A stretch of DNA of 64,000 bases from Meghimatium bilineatum. Taxonomy: Eukaryota > Mollusca > Gastropoda > Stylommatophora > Philomycidae. The stretch is from positions 61,525,475-61,589,474 of the forward strand of contig CM067306.1 of NCBI GenBank assembly GCA_034231615.1, read 5' to 3'. This document shows, one piece after another, positions 1 through 14,400 of this stretch. The translations under genes and the position numbers were made by a program. Each line of letters begins with the position of its first letter. Position 1 is the first letter of the stretch. The notes below the pieces were generated by a model. It saw only the letters and a program-made list of their open reading frames with translations, did no database searches and was not told where the DNA came from.

Positions 1-84
1 ATGTATTCCCGGACTTACTTCATACACATTAATATTTGTCTATTGTTGACTAATGGAAAGTAATACTCTTATTTCCTTGTGTAG

Positions 85-174
85 ACCAACCTCCAGAAAT
101 ATTGCAGCCACATCCGCACTTTAGAGAGAGATAATATGATGTTCCGGAACCAGGTCAAGAAGATGCAAGTTCAG
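85..174 (+). CDS. NCKAP5: NCKAP5 exon a: coiled-coil segment
   Basis: This 90 bp exon lies between an acceptor ending TTGTGTAG and a donor GTACTG. It reads TNLQKYCSHIRTLERDNMMF, then RNQVKKMQVQ, a charged heptad-like helix. It joins in phase 0 to the next exon, which is clear NCKAP5. I assign it from this phase match and its coiled-coil character; on its own it would not identify the gene. Confidence 0.75.
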
Positions 175-3100
175 GTACTGACCAGGCAGACAAGTGTTGG
201 GAGTAAAGAGGACGGAGGAATAATTGACACCGTTCCTTCAGTGGTGATTTGTTATTTTCCTCTATGCCTATATCTTTCTGTTCATCTTTTTTTACTGTAA
301 GACAATCACCATTGAAATGTGACTAAATATTATTTACACAAAACACTATCAAAATATAGGGAACTGGTACGAAAAACAAGTATACAATTGTGACCATCAA
401 CAAAACTATAAGCTCTTTAAACAAAAAATAAACATGACCTAAAATGCTCTTTTTTATTATTATTTTCGTACATTTCGATAGTTGGACTTGACTTTTTTTT
501 GGAGGCAGCTCCAAGTATATAAATAATGTCCAACGAAAATCACAACAATAATCAAAAACATTATTCTTGAAGTCCAGTTTACTTTCGGTTTGTTTTGCGT
601 TCACTCTATAATAATCAGCACGGATATTTGTGCAATTTCAACCGGGAGTGTAGTTAAGTTGTGCCACAGTTTTGCACCTTGTAGGACTAGCACAGCCGAT
701 TTCGACATGTCTTGATAACCTGTGACTGTCGTCCTATCTGTTGCTAGGCGATGAATGTGTACTAACTCTACGCCGAGACGGTTTGTCCTTCATGTCTATC
801 TTGCATGAGGTGTTCTGCAGCCAGTGAACTTCTCTTGTGTAATCTTGTAAAGTTATATTCTGCCATTGCCTATCGTATACTGAACCTTTTCTCATCTGTG
901 AGCCTGGTTTTAATTTAGGAAGAACTCAACAGAAGAGTTAGGCTCCAGCTCGTTCACCCTCTTAGCCGAAGTGTTGTTCACCGACATATTGAACCCCCCA
1001 TCCAAGTTCGAATCTGTACACATAAGTAGGAGCACCAGGAACTATTATTTTGTTCTCGAGCTGAACTGAGCTTGTGGCCTTGAACGGTTGTGCCTGTACC
1101 CATTGGTACTGAACATTTTTTCTACTGAAAATTTTGGATGAAGCGTCACTTAGTTTTTTTAAAGTTTCACCTATCGTATATATTTCATGTCACAGCATTT
1201 ACAAATGATAGCTGACTTTACTGGATTTACATGTAATGACATTCACCGATAGTAAAAGTGTCCTTAGGAAATGACAACAGTTATTATTGTTACTACTATT
1301 ATTATTGTTATTGTTCTTACTGTTGTTATTAATAGTGTAAATATTATTATTGTTTATATTGTTATTGTTATTAATGCTATTACTGTTGTTGTTGTCTATT
1401 TTACAATGCTAACATGCACATGCTAACATACATGCTAACATACATGCTAACATACATGCTAACATACTTGCTAATTCATGACAGCTCCATGGGAAAGGAG
1501 ATGAACGAGACAAGTCTAAGCTTCTGCTGGAGCGCCTGAAGATGGTGGAAGCAGAGAACAGTTCCTTGGTGCTGGAAAATGAGCAACAACGACAGCAGTA
1601 CGAGAAATGTCTGGATGAAATTGCAAACCAAGTTGTACAGGCTTTGCTTGCTCAGAAAGTAATGTAGTCATTTAACATAACACTGCTGCTTCTTCAACTT
1701 CTTCTGATCTTTCTCTATGATTTTGTTGTTGTGAAGATATGTTATCTAGCCATGTTGTGTTGTGTGATATCATGGTTGCTGGTGTGATATGTCCAACTGC
1801 AGCACTAGTGATTTCTTGGGGAGGACTGTGGCCCTGCTTGATGTCAAGGTTGGCCTGACCAATCTTAGTTTCCAGCCTCTGTGTGCTGGACTAAGATTCA
1901 TATCCATTTCAAAGAGTTGACCCCGATGGGACTCTATGATAACTACTTAAATTATTATTTCTTATCACATATATATCACCGGGTCCCAAAAAGGGAGCAA
2001 AGAATAGCAACACTGTTACCTGACATGCATGTCATAAATGATGACTAAGGAGATTTTTGGGAGAGTTAACTACCCTTCCCATATATGTTACTAGTTACCC
2101 AAAAGTCATGTTTTCTTTTTTATGTTCGCTACTTGTCTACACCATCAGACAAGTCTTATGAAAGAAGCCATGCAGAAGTTGAATTTATCCTACTGAAAGT
2201 CACAGATATCGCAGCTAAGCTGTAAACCGTCATACAGCACATATTTTCTCTGGACAACAATCTTGCTAATCTGCAGGATTTTGAGAACAAGCACAAAAGA
2301 AGAAGAAACAGTGAACTAAAATGGAAGTTATTATCACTAGAATATATTACACTCTGAGAAAAAAGCTCAGACACATTGCATTCCTTTCTCTAAATTACAA
2401 CCTGTCAACAGGCAGGAGTTTGAGAACAAATACAGAAGTATAATACAATCTAGTGACACAGCTACCAACTTCTTAGTTAGAATGTAATACACTCGATAGA
2501 CACAGAGTACTTACATTTTAATTTTAGAAAGTAATGCAAATAGTGACACTATATATTCAATTTAGTCACAGAGTCATTTATTACAAAAAGATCATATTCT
2601 ACTACACACATTGTCACATTCTTGTATAACATAAACTGTCACATATACATTTTCTTGTGCAAAAGATAACATGTTTTATCACATTCTACCACACGCATAT
2701 TATACCAGTGACATTCTTTCTTTTTAATTCTTCTGCGTTCGTTCTCAAACCCCTGCAGATTAGCAGGATTTAGTCTGAAAAATGGAATGCGTTGTGTCAT
2801 GGTTTACAGCATTGCTGCGATATCTGCACCGGTCGGCCTGACACGTCCGACGTCAGCATGGCTTTGGGTCACTGACCCTGTATGGGATGGGACAGCCAAC
2901 TCTATCCCATAGCCTCCTTAGTCGCTTTTTATGACATGCATGGAAGGTAAACAGTGTTGCTATTCTTTGCTCCCCTTTTTGGCCCGGCAACACACGGGCG
3001 CCAGTGACATTCTATTACAAATATTCTACCCATACACATTCTACTAGAGACAATCTATCAGGCACATTCTACTCCACACACATTCTACACCAGACACATT

Positions 3101-5393
3101 CTACATGACACACATTCTACATGACACACATTACACCAGACACATTATATCACAAAACATTCCACCAGGAACATTCCACCAGGCACATTCCACCAGGCAC
3201 ATTCCACCAGCCACATTTCAATAGTAAAAAATATCAATTTTCTTATTTAACTTTTTAAAAAACAGACTTTGAGAGAGGAATGTTTGAAACTGCAGACTAG
3301 AGTTCATGACTTGGAGCTACAGAACAAACATCTAAACATCATGTTCCAACAGAGATTGAAGTTAACCTCAGATACCGTACACAAGGTGAGTACTTCCATA
3401 GCTGTCAATTAACCATTGTGTCAATCATTCAAGTGCCACCAAAATATAAGAGCTAGACTTGAAATGTAGTATTTTCAGAAATGAGTATCATTGTATCAAT
3501 CATTCAAGTGCCAATTTGAGATTGCAAACACAAATATAAATTTGTTCTTATTTCCCAAATAGTCATCATCACATATTCGAGACCCGAAGATATTTTAATA
3601 TGTAACTTATTCCAGTTTGTGACCATCAAGTCAGATGTTCGTTGGATCTTGCTAATGTATCTATACATGCACTAGGGAATTGCTACACTGGAGCAGTGGC
3701 ATAAATGGATAGTAATCTTAATTTGTCCGACTTGTGGCGGGTGGTACAGGGCCCTTCTGTGATGGCCAAGGTACAGAGTTCGATCCCCGCCACAGGCAAT
3801 TGTGCATCCGGATCATTCAGAAAGCACTGCCAAACTACTGAACATATTTATATTGCCTAGAAAATCACTACAGCCAAAAAATGCTGGGTTGATAGCTATG
3901 TTCTGAATAGAATATGCTACGAATCCTAATTTATCTATATATACCAGTATATCTGAATATCGCTGCACAAGATTTATTATCTGCCTGCATTATTTTTAAT
4001 CATCTTATCAACAACCCTTTAATCATGTTATCAACAACCCTTTAATCATGTTATCAACAACCCTTTAATCATGTTATCAACAACCCTTTAATCATGTTAT
4101 CAACAACCCTTTAATCATGTTATCAACAACCCTTTAATCATGTTATCAACAACCCTTTAATCATGTTATCAACAACCCTTTAATCATGTTATCAACAACC
4201 CTTTAATCATGTTATCAACAACCCTTTAATCATGTTATCAACAACCCAGCTTTTCTGTGGTTGAGAGATGTCAAATACAACTCCCAAAGGTTATCGTATT
4301 AAATTTATCTTCAGGCAGTTTAGCTTTCACATCGTTCATCCTACAATGGCAACCTACTAAACATAAATATTGCTTACAAAATTACTACAGCCAACAAATG
4401 TGGGGTTATTACTGTCCTTAATAGGTTATGCTGACAACTTTCAACAAACATACCAAAGTAGCCTTTAGTTTGTTTGGAACTTTTAAATAATTGTAAAGAA
4501 TGGTTTCATGTTCAAATACGCTCAACACTTGGTGTGAGATGAGTAAATTTTAATTCCTGATTTGGTTAAACATAGTTAAAATTCATAAACTTGAGAAGTT
4601 TCCACCATCAAATCTCGGATCACAAATATGTGATGATGGCAACGTGGAAAATAAGATTAACCTGAGACTCGAGATGGTGATGGCTGCCATGGCAAAACTG
4701 AATATGGTTTGGCAAAGTAAGATCAGTATTACAGTGAAGATCAATCTATTCAGATCACTAGTACACTAAGTATACTTTTATATGGATGGGAAGTTGGACA
4801 TTCAATGTAGACATAGAAAGAAGGATTCAAGATTTTGAAAACAAATGCTACAGACATGTGTTAAGAATAAGCTATATAGAACATATTTTGATGTAGTCAC
4901 CAAAGTGCAAGAGCAAACAAGGAAGACCAAAATAAACTTTACGTAGAACTATTACAAGAGAACATTTCACCATTGGTATAAAAAATAATGAAGATCTAAA
5001 GCAAATTGCAATGAAACGAGAGACATGGAAATCTATGACATCCGACCTATGTGCCATCTTTGTCCCTAGAGCAATAACTAACTAATACAGAACATATGAC
5101 CAAGCAGCAAATAAACAAACTTGCTGGATATCAAGAACTATTTTTGGCAGTGGTGAAACAGCGTAAACTTGTTTGGTTTGGATGTGTGGCACATTTCGTT
5201 TTCTAAAATTATTTTGCAAGGAATAGTCAAATTGTGGAAGGAGGACAGAGAAAATGCTGGATTGATAACATTAGGGAATGTTCTGTGCATGATTTATTTA
5301 CACTTCTCAGAATTGCTGAGGATAGAGTTGTTTGTAGGGCTTTTTGTGCTAATGTCTCAAGTGTGGAACCCCTATGACCCTAACGGGTTATGG

Positions 5394-5434
<41 letters not shown>

Positions 5435-5463
5435 GTTATTGTTATTTATTATTATTATTATTA

Positions 5464-5494
<31 letters not shown>

Positions 5495-8400
5495 ATTCCT
5501 GACTGAGCCATAGACATATCTTCACTGTGAAGGAGAAAGTGGATCCTAAAAAAGAATTGAAAGACCACCTGGTAGTCTGCCGGAAGTGCAATGGTTTCTG
5601 AATATTTGAATTATGGAATCAAATTGATCTCACTTTGTTCCTATTTTTATGTGAAATGTATTTGTTTTTTCAGGTGCAGCATAACTCATATTATACAACG
5701 AATCATGTCTGCCAAACATCCATTTCTGCAAACATGACCACAGCAGCTACATCACAAGAAGAAATATCCCTAGATATTTTAGGCAATGCAAGCTCATTGC
5801 AAAGCATGTGTAGCGAAATTGTGAGTTTCTGAATTTTGACAATATTTATAATTCAAGAAAAATGATTTAGCTTATTGTTAACCATCTGGGTTTAATATAT
5901 CAACAGTATATCTTAAGGGTACTATTATCGCAGACCAATCCCCATTTCCGTTCTTGTTTCCCATTAGTGCCTACCTATGTATTTTGGGGTTAATTGATCT
6001 AAATATTATATCAATAAATAATCAATAATTAATTGAAATATTCATTTGTTAGGGTTAGGTATGTTTTATAAACTCCAAGTAGTACGAGCGTATCAGCTTT
6101 TGGAACTGCAGTGATAGCTGCATGAAGTTCATTATAGAACTTATCTTTAAATTGTTCTAAAACTCTCACCCAATCAGGGCTGTTCGTCAAACCGATCTAT
6201 TTGTGTTAGAGTGATTGTCAATGATTATTCGTTCATTCCATGCTCCTAGAGTCAGTGGAAAATCCTTTTCCCCATGGATGACCATGGTTTTCTAAATGAA
6301 AATATTACTATGCAATCAGCACTTCCTCATTGACCTTACTCAGCACTTCCTCATTGACCTCACTCAGCACTTTCTCAATGGTCTCACTCATCATTTCCGC
6401 ATTGACCTCACTCAGCACTTTCTCATTGACCTCACTCAGCACTTCTTCATGAGTCTTACTGAGTACACCATCCATTTTAAACTGAGCTCTGCTTTGAAAA
6501 CAAAAGCTCTATAACTGCCATCAGCAGTTTATTTATTGTCCATGATTCACTTCTATAATACTTGACACAATAGATCCCAAATTTCACTTCCACTTTCTTG
6601 TTTCACCAGATGGGAGATGATGGTCTGGGAAAACCTCAGATGAGTTCACCTCCTCCGTGGCTGCGAGACAAGTTGCTGATGAGCTCAGGAGCTGAAGGAG
6701 ACACCAGTCCAAGCTCAACATCTTCATCAACCTCCACGGCAAGCCCACGAACTCCTGAAACACAAGAGCATATACTGCAGACTAAGATAGAAACTGAGTT
6801 CCCAGCTACAAATTCAAGCCCTAGAGTTAAACACATCCGTGTGTACGATAGAAGAGCTAGAAGTTTGGATAGAGGCATCTCGAGTCCTTTCAAGTGGGCC
6901 AGAAGATCTGAACGGGAAGGAAACCGTAATAGACGAAGTTCAGATTCACATGATAAGAGTTATTCCCCTGTACAGAGATTAGTCCAATCAACGTCGGCAG
7001 ATGCGATTAGTCGTTTTGAGACACACAACGGAATATCAACACCGCAATCACAAATTGCTGTAGGAGCTCTACTCTGGAACAAATCTTCATCTGAGGACAG
7101 ATTAGCTCCACAGAGCCTGTTGCAGTCACTACCAATCGATGATAGTCCTGCTGTGTTACTAGTTGGAGCAGATTTTAACCACAAAAGCTTTGAGGCATTC
7201 AATAAAAGTTTTGAAAAATTATTAGCAAAAAATTTCAAGGAAGATGCTAGTAGTTCTTCAGCAGCATCTGTTTCAGAAGCAACAGAATCAGTTTCTGTAA
7301 TAACATCACCACTACTTCAGAAACAGTCATTGATGCAACCAACACAATCTACAACATTACAAAAGTTAACAGAAAAAAATCAACCTCACCAGTCACCAGT
7401 ACTAAGAAATCCTTTCTCACAATCCCTCAAGTCTCCAAAGTCTCAAGCCAATGTACCAGGTCAGTATTACTACTATGATTACAGCGATGAGGACAGTGAC
7501 TCCAGACCAGTGTCCAGAGATTTCAGCACTGCATCAACAATGTCTCTTAATGAAATTTTAGACAGCAGCGCAGAAGGAGAAGTCGCCCTAGATGATGAAT
7601 TCTTCTCAGACTGGTCTTCTATTTGTATAACACCCAAAAACAGAACTAATTGTTCACCCATCATGAAAATCTCAAACAAGGCCAATGAACCAAAACACAG
7701 AACTGGTATATTATGTTCTTCCTCAACATCACGCTCAAGTTCATCTTCACCAGATATTTCTGGATTTCAGGGATCTTTCAAGATGTCTTCCCACCAAGAA
7801 GTAATATCCAAAAAGGCAGATACATCAAATGTGGCAGATAATATTCAAAATGTAGTACCAAACACAAATGAAGTTCAATCTTTTATCAAACAAAGTGATA
7901 TTTCTTTGATTACCTGCACAAAGACTAAAGAGTGTGGTAAAAGTTCTCCTGTCTCCCAGGAAATGAAAACTAGAGACTTGGAAGGTACTGCTTCAGAGAA
8001 ACACAAGCCTCATGAAGTAACCATTGAGATTCACTCTGTGGACAAACTCATTCACTTTCAACCATCACCATCACCATCTCCAAATCTCAGCCAAAAGTCA
8101 CATGATTTAGGATATGCCAGTAAGGGCAGCTACTCACAATCTTCTCCTTCACCTTCACCTTCTATTCCTCATCAAGGCACTCCATTTTGGCTTCAAAGCA
8201 CAAAAGACTGCCCCTTGACTTCAAAAAATGAATTGATGCTTGTAACAAACAAGGAAACATTGAGGACAAGTTCAAATGATACATTGAACGGGGCTGCTCA
8301 AACGTCAAAATTAGCTCGGCCTGGACAATTAATCCTTGTACCACAAGACAATGAGTTTAATTTTCAAGAATTCAGTTCTGCAAGTTCAGCAAGTTCTGAA

Positions 8401-11400
8401 GACAAATCACCATTGAAAATGTTTGAGTCTAAACAAATTTCAGATATGAAATCTTCAGTGATTGAGGTAAAGAAAGATGGAATATGTACTTATGCATTGA
8501 GATCTAAACAAGACAGTAGTAATGTGACCCATAGCAGTTTGCAAGCTAAACCTTGCAATTCAGTCAAAATCCCAATAAAAATTCCACCACCCGTGGCTAA
8601 AAAGCCAACATTAATAGTAAAACCGGAAACAAAACTTCTGCAAGAAAGTAATAAAGATAATTCACACAAAGATATATCTAGGAAATGTCCAGAACCTGAA
8701 AGTACTAATATTACTGTAGGATTCTTCTTGAATAACCAGGTGTTTCCTGTTCAGGCACACCATGAAGCTGTGGAAGACATTATCAAAACTAAAAATCCAT
8801 CAAACCACCCTCATGATACTTTCAGTTACTTTCAAAGCAAATGCCAGTCATCAGACTCCAGTTTTGAGAACTTAAGAGTAGAAAGTTCTGGAAGTAAAGA
8901 TGATGGGTATTCTACTATGTCTTCAGATATTCATCCAGAAATTCTGGAAAAATTCAATGATACCTTGACTCAAAGATTATTAACAAATGATTTGGAACAT
9001 CAAAGTGCAACTATCAAGAATACTGTTTCAGAGATTCATGACTTTCGGAATGAAACAAGGCGAAATTCAGATTCAAATATACGGAATCGTGATCGGTCTT
9101 TTGATTTTACAAGTGATCCCGACTCAGCTCTAGAAACATCAATTCACAGCACAGCAGAAATGGTAACCAGTTCATCATCGCAAGTTTCAACTTCCAGCAG
9201 TGATTATCCCATAAGTCCTTGCTCTACAAATGTGCTGAAAATGGTGTTGCATTTTGACGAAACAGTTGCAAAACATGAGGAGGGTGTTAACATTCAATGC
9301 AAGCATAAAAATAATACAGTGTCATCTTCTTTTAAAGTATCAAGCAGCACCCCATCCCCAGTATCACCAAATGATTTTGTGCCTAGCTGTTACCAACCTC
9401 CAGAGAGCCCACGCAGATTGGCGATTGAATTTCAGAAATTAAAAGCTGTCAAGTCTCCGATCAGTTCTGCAGCTTGCAACAAACAATCACAAGGATCTCT
9501 TAATGTAAACAAATCTTTTGCTGGACATTCACTTCAATCTAAAGAGCAGCAACCACAGAATCGATCACCCAGTGTGATTCATGAAATGAGCTTAGGCAAG
9601 AAGGCATCTGATTCGAAAGAACTTAATTCATCAAAACTACCAGCTCGAAAAGCATCTATACCTTCAGGAAACAAGTATCTGCCCAAAGGATTTTATAGCT
9701 CTGCTCCTCAGAAATCTAATTTTGTGAATAAACCATCCAATCAGGCCAAAATGCAAGTAAAACATAGCTCAGATAGTTCTAAAGGAACAGGCTGCAATAA
9801 CAGACTTTTAGATGTTAAATTTGAGACAGATATGCAGGCAGGAAGTAAAAATATCAATAATTTGGGCTCTACACAGGTATCCAGACATACACCTGATCTG
9901 AAGTTGTCTACTGTACCAAGCACCAAAGGAAATTCAATAGATAAAGTGCTGATAAAGAACAAAGAACACAATGCAAAATTGCATAAAAATGAACAAAGGA
10001 CATACCAAAAGTCTACAAGCAATACATTGTCATATGAAACAGCAACCACCAGGCAAACTTCAGAGAAGAATTTAGAAAGCAATACTGTTATCTGTAAAAC
10101 TAGCAATAGCCAGGAAAATGAAATTGACTATGACAGTATAGAACAAGCCTCTAGTAAAATCTCCCATAGTAGCCATGTTGATGTGCAGAAAACTGCAGCT
10201 TCTAGCAATAGCGTTTTTGATCAATCATCGATACCCCGCACTGTAAATAGTGATTGTGTAAATATTGATTGTTTTTCTCCAAATTCAACAGACCGTGAAC
10301 AATTCATTCACAATTCGCCATCAGTTTCATCAGAATCTATTGAATCTGATACAAAATTCACTCAAAGTCATCTTCACTTTCAACATTCTCCATCAAGATC
10401 ATTGGACGATCAGATTATTGCTTCTGTTAATCATCCATTTAAACCATCACAAATTGTCATGACAAATCACGCCTTTCAACAATTCTCATCAGACTCTGAA
10501 AATAATGATGATGATGACTCATCATCATCACTTCCATCGATCACATTTGATGATAATTTCCTTGAGGACATCCCTGAGGAGAATGACAGTATGGATGTTA
10601 ACATTTCCAAGGATGTCAACTGCAATTTAACAAACAGCAATAATGAAACAACGAATAATCTAGCCATATGGACAGACCTGCAATCATCAGATTTAACTAC
10701 CTCTACAAATGTCTGCGGTGATCTTAACAATTCTGCAGCTGAAACATCGTTAAAGTCTTCCATCAATTCCACACAAAATTCACAATGGATTGAGTCCTCA
10801 AGTGAAATAGATCGAAACCAATTACCTTTCATACATCTGACAGGAAGCCAAAATGACATCTCTTCCGCAAGAAATAAAGTTCAGTGCCTTCATAGGTCAA
10901 AATCTGAACTCAATCTTTCCAAGAAATTAACATCTACCTCATCCTACGATGACTTTTTCAGTCCAACCTGGAACAGTGGAAAAATCTTAGAGAGGTCAGC
11001 ATCGATGTCGGAGATTGATCTTCTTCCTCAAAGATCATGGCTATATGATGTTACGCAGAGTCAAATAAAATTATGGAATGATTCAAAGAATCAGGTTAGA
11101 ACTTTATTTCAGAAATAGAAAAAACTATTAAAAATTAAACTATAACAATTTAAGAAATATAATTTAACTTACTATACTATGATAGGGTGACCAGATTTCC
11201 TAGACCCACAAATGGAACATTTCGGCTTTTACCAGCCTTAAAAAGGGGGACGTGAAGCATAAAAATTCAATAGTATGCTATTAGTATATTATATACTTAA
11301 ATAAGTTATTTTTCACTTATAATAAATAACTGAGGTGTATTATAGAGTTGTCGCATTATCTTTAACATTTTAAATGTATTTCAGACAATTATTTCTTGTA

Positions 11401-14400
11401 AAATATAAGACACTTGTGTATTATAGACTATAAGAATAGACATAACAGTATTATGACATAATAACTTAAAGAAATAGTAATAAATTTTGGTACATGTTAA
11501 GCAAATGTGTCCTCTTTTTAATGAAACAAATATGTACATTATTTAATGAAATGAAATATTGATAAAGAGGCATTTCCCAGAAGCTAAGTCTACTTGCAGA
11601 TCCATTGATCTGTCCGCTACACACTTAGAGCCCCCTCCCCACCTTTGGATGACCCTGGAGATGGGGAGGAGACTTTCAGTGTGTAGCATGCAGTTCACAG
11701 CATGCCTAGCAACTTTTTAATCCCAGGTCAGCTAGATCACAAAATCTGAATGAAACTACGCATAGTATAAAAAGATCGACTTATGAATGCGATGAGGCCA
11801 CATTTTCTTAACCTGTACCATCATTTACATTCTCTGGACTACATCTTGTTGGAAGCCTAGTAGGACCATTGTCCTGCTGCAAGAGAGATCCAGTGGGAGC
11901 TTGAGAATGAATGCTGAAGAAGAAGTAGAAGAAACACAAAAACAAAACAAACACTTTATCCATTGGGTTTGAGTTTCTTGTGGTTGAAAGTCGAGATATT
12001 AACTTAACTATTTTGTTTGTCCAATAACATTTGAAGAAATAACCTTTTTGTGCTATTCTCAGAGTGCAATGTCTTCAAACAACCATATACAGTCACAGTG
12101 GATTGTTCTGTCACCTCCTGTTACTTCAAGAAACTTCTCACAAAATCATTACCACCAGGCACAGAGCAACCAGCAGCAGGCCCTGCAAAATTTCTACAGC
12201 CAACATCCACATGGTAGTCCATGGATTCAGACCCTCCATCTCGACCTCTCAGATGTAACAGAATTAGACGAAGATGGATCTGAACTTGCCACCACTCATG
12301 ATTCTCTAGGTTCAAGTCACATTGACATGGCTAACGATGAAAGCCCTAGCTGTGATGTTGATGAACAGAAAAGATTTAACAGTCAATTCTACAGCTTGTG
12401 CAAAGTTGATTCAAACCGGAGCCTACTGTCATCCGGCAATGATAGCAAGGACAGGATTTCTCTGACTAGTCTAAACGAGATGTTAAACAGCAAGACTATT
12501 GACAACACTGGAGACAGTCCTTGTGATCAAAGCATTCACTGCCTGAGTCATGATGATGATAATATTGAGCAGGAAAATGATATTGTCATCAAAGAATTTG
12601 ATGAAATTTCCAGGCAAATTGCGAGTTTATCAAAGACAGTTGATCAACTTAATCATAGTTTGTCAAGTTTAAATAGTGGAGAGTTTGAGTCTTCACCCCA
12701 TCCGCAGATTGAATCATCTTCCTTTGAACAGAAGAGTAACACTAGTTCTGGCATTATTGACGGATACCATTGGGCGGATGATGAATTTTTTGTACCTTCA
12801 TGCAGTGGAGAGGTCATATTTGGAAGCAATGATAAGAACTGTGAATCTTCTTTTGGGGAAATTGTTACCAACAGCATCTCATTTGATCTGAACTGTACAG
12901 AGGATGCAACTTCTGAATTCTTTCATATTCCTTCTGTTGATAATGTAAAACAATTTACAAACAGAAACTCTACAAGACAGGATGAGATATTTGCTGGATC
13001 ATTTTATGACACTGTCAGGCAAAAAAATACTAGAAAGCCAGAACAACAATTTCTGCCTAGAAGTGAAAGCGATGGAAGTCTTAATGAGAAAGGAGCAGTT
13101 ATAGAGAAACGTCTTTCAGTGCCCATCTTTGGCAACAGCGCACAAGATGTAGAAGTGGATAAATTAAATGGAGGGGAAATAAACAGTGAAAGCGTTCTGA
13201 GAAATGGCCAGGTATGTTTTTAATTTATTTCTCTTAGAAGCCAAAATATAAATGAATGTTATTTCCCTGTGTTGTCGGGGCTCAAAAAGCAAGCAAAGAC
13301 TAGCATTACTGTTTATTTTCCTTGCATGTCGTAAGAGGTGACTGAGTAGGTCATGGGGTATAGTTGACTGTCCCATCTCATATAGGGTTAATGTAACTTA
13401 GAAGCCATGCTGAAGTTAGATTCTCAGGCTGAAACACACAGATATCACAGCAAAGCTGTAAAGCATGATTCAAACTATTCAGTTCTTCAGACTGCATCCT
13501 GCTAATTAGCAGGAGTTTAAGAATGAACACAGAAGAATAATGTTAACAGATTCATTGAAAATATTGGTAAAAGTAGAAGGTAACAAACAAGATTTGAAAA
13601 GTTTCATTCAGCTGACATAAATTTGCCTTGCAACATGAGTCAATATGTTTTTCTAATTATGCCAATCAGCATCACTAAAAATGTGTTTTTAGCCATTACA
13701 TTCTTTTCTTCTTCTTCTGCGTTCGTTCTCAATCTCCTGCAGATTAGCAGGATGTAGTCCGGAGAACGGAATGCATTGTGTCATTTTTTAAAGCATTGCT
13801 GCGATATCTGCGCCTTTCGGCCTGACACATTTAACTTCAGCATGGCTTTGGGTCACTGACCCTATATGGGATGGGACAGCCAACACCATCCCATAACCTC
13901 CTTAGTCGCCTTTTACGACATGCGTGGAAGGTAAACAGTGTTGTTATTCTTTGCTCCCCTTTCGTGCCCCGGCAACACACGGGCGAGCCATTACATTAAA
14001 TATCTGTATTCTCTAATTACTATAAATATAGTAGTATGCAGATTTCTGCCTTATATATATATATATATGGTTGGTTGCTGAACCAGCTGTCTATGGGCAC
14101 ATGACCTTTGACCCAATGCCATTAAATGGCAATATATTGCCGGGAAGTCTGTGGATTTTTGGCCCGCCCCGGGACAGAGCCAGAGAATAACTATCACACC
14201 TCCAGGAAGGTAGGTTTCAACCTATGCACTGCTCTGAGCCCCTGTAGCCAAGATAGGGTTCACTGTGCTCATTCCCCGCCACCAAATGACTACTGGTTAT
14301 GCCAAACTTCTCTATTGCTCCAGGCATGCAACCAAATATTCAGGTCAAAAGGATTGTGCCTCAACGCTGTGCCTCTATGATGGGTCTCAGCCATAGGAAA

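Noticed and set aside
323-604. 93-codon minus frame near the 5' end
   Set aside because: It is AT-rich and hydrophobic by composition, lacks family features and lies in an NCKAP5 intron.
3999-4246. Regular direct repeats that might suggest a CRISPR array
   Set aside because: Units are head to tail without unique spacers, and the surroundings are a eukaryotic intron. The same holds for the other arrays.
6636-10859. Antisense frames of 60-127 codons across the NCKAP5 giant exon
   Set aside because: They are shadows of the sense reading, without conserved motifs or start context.
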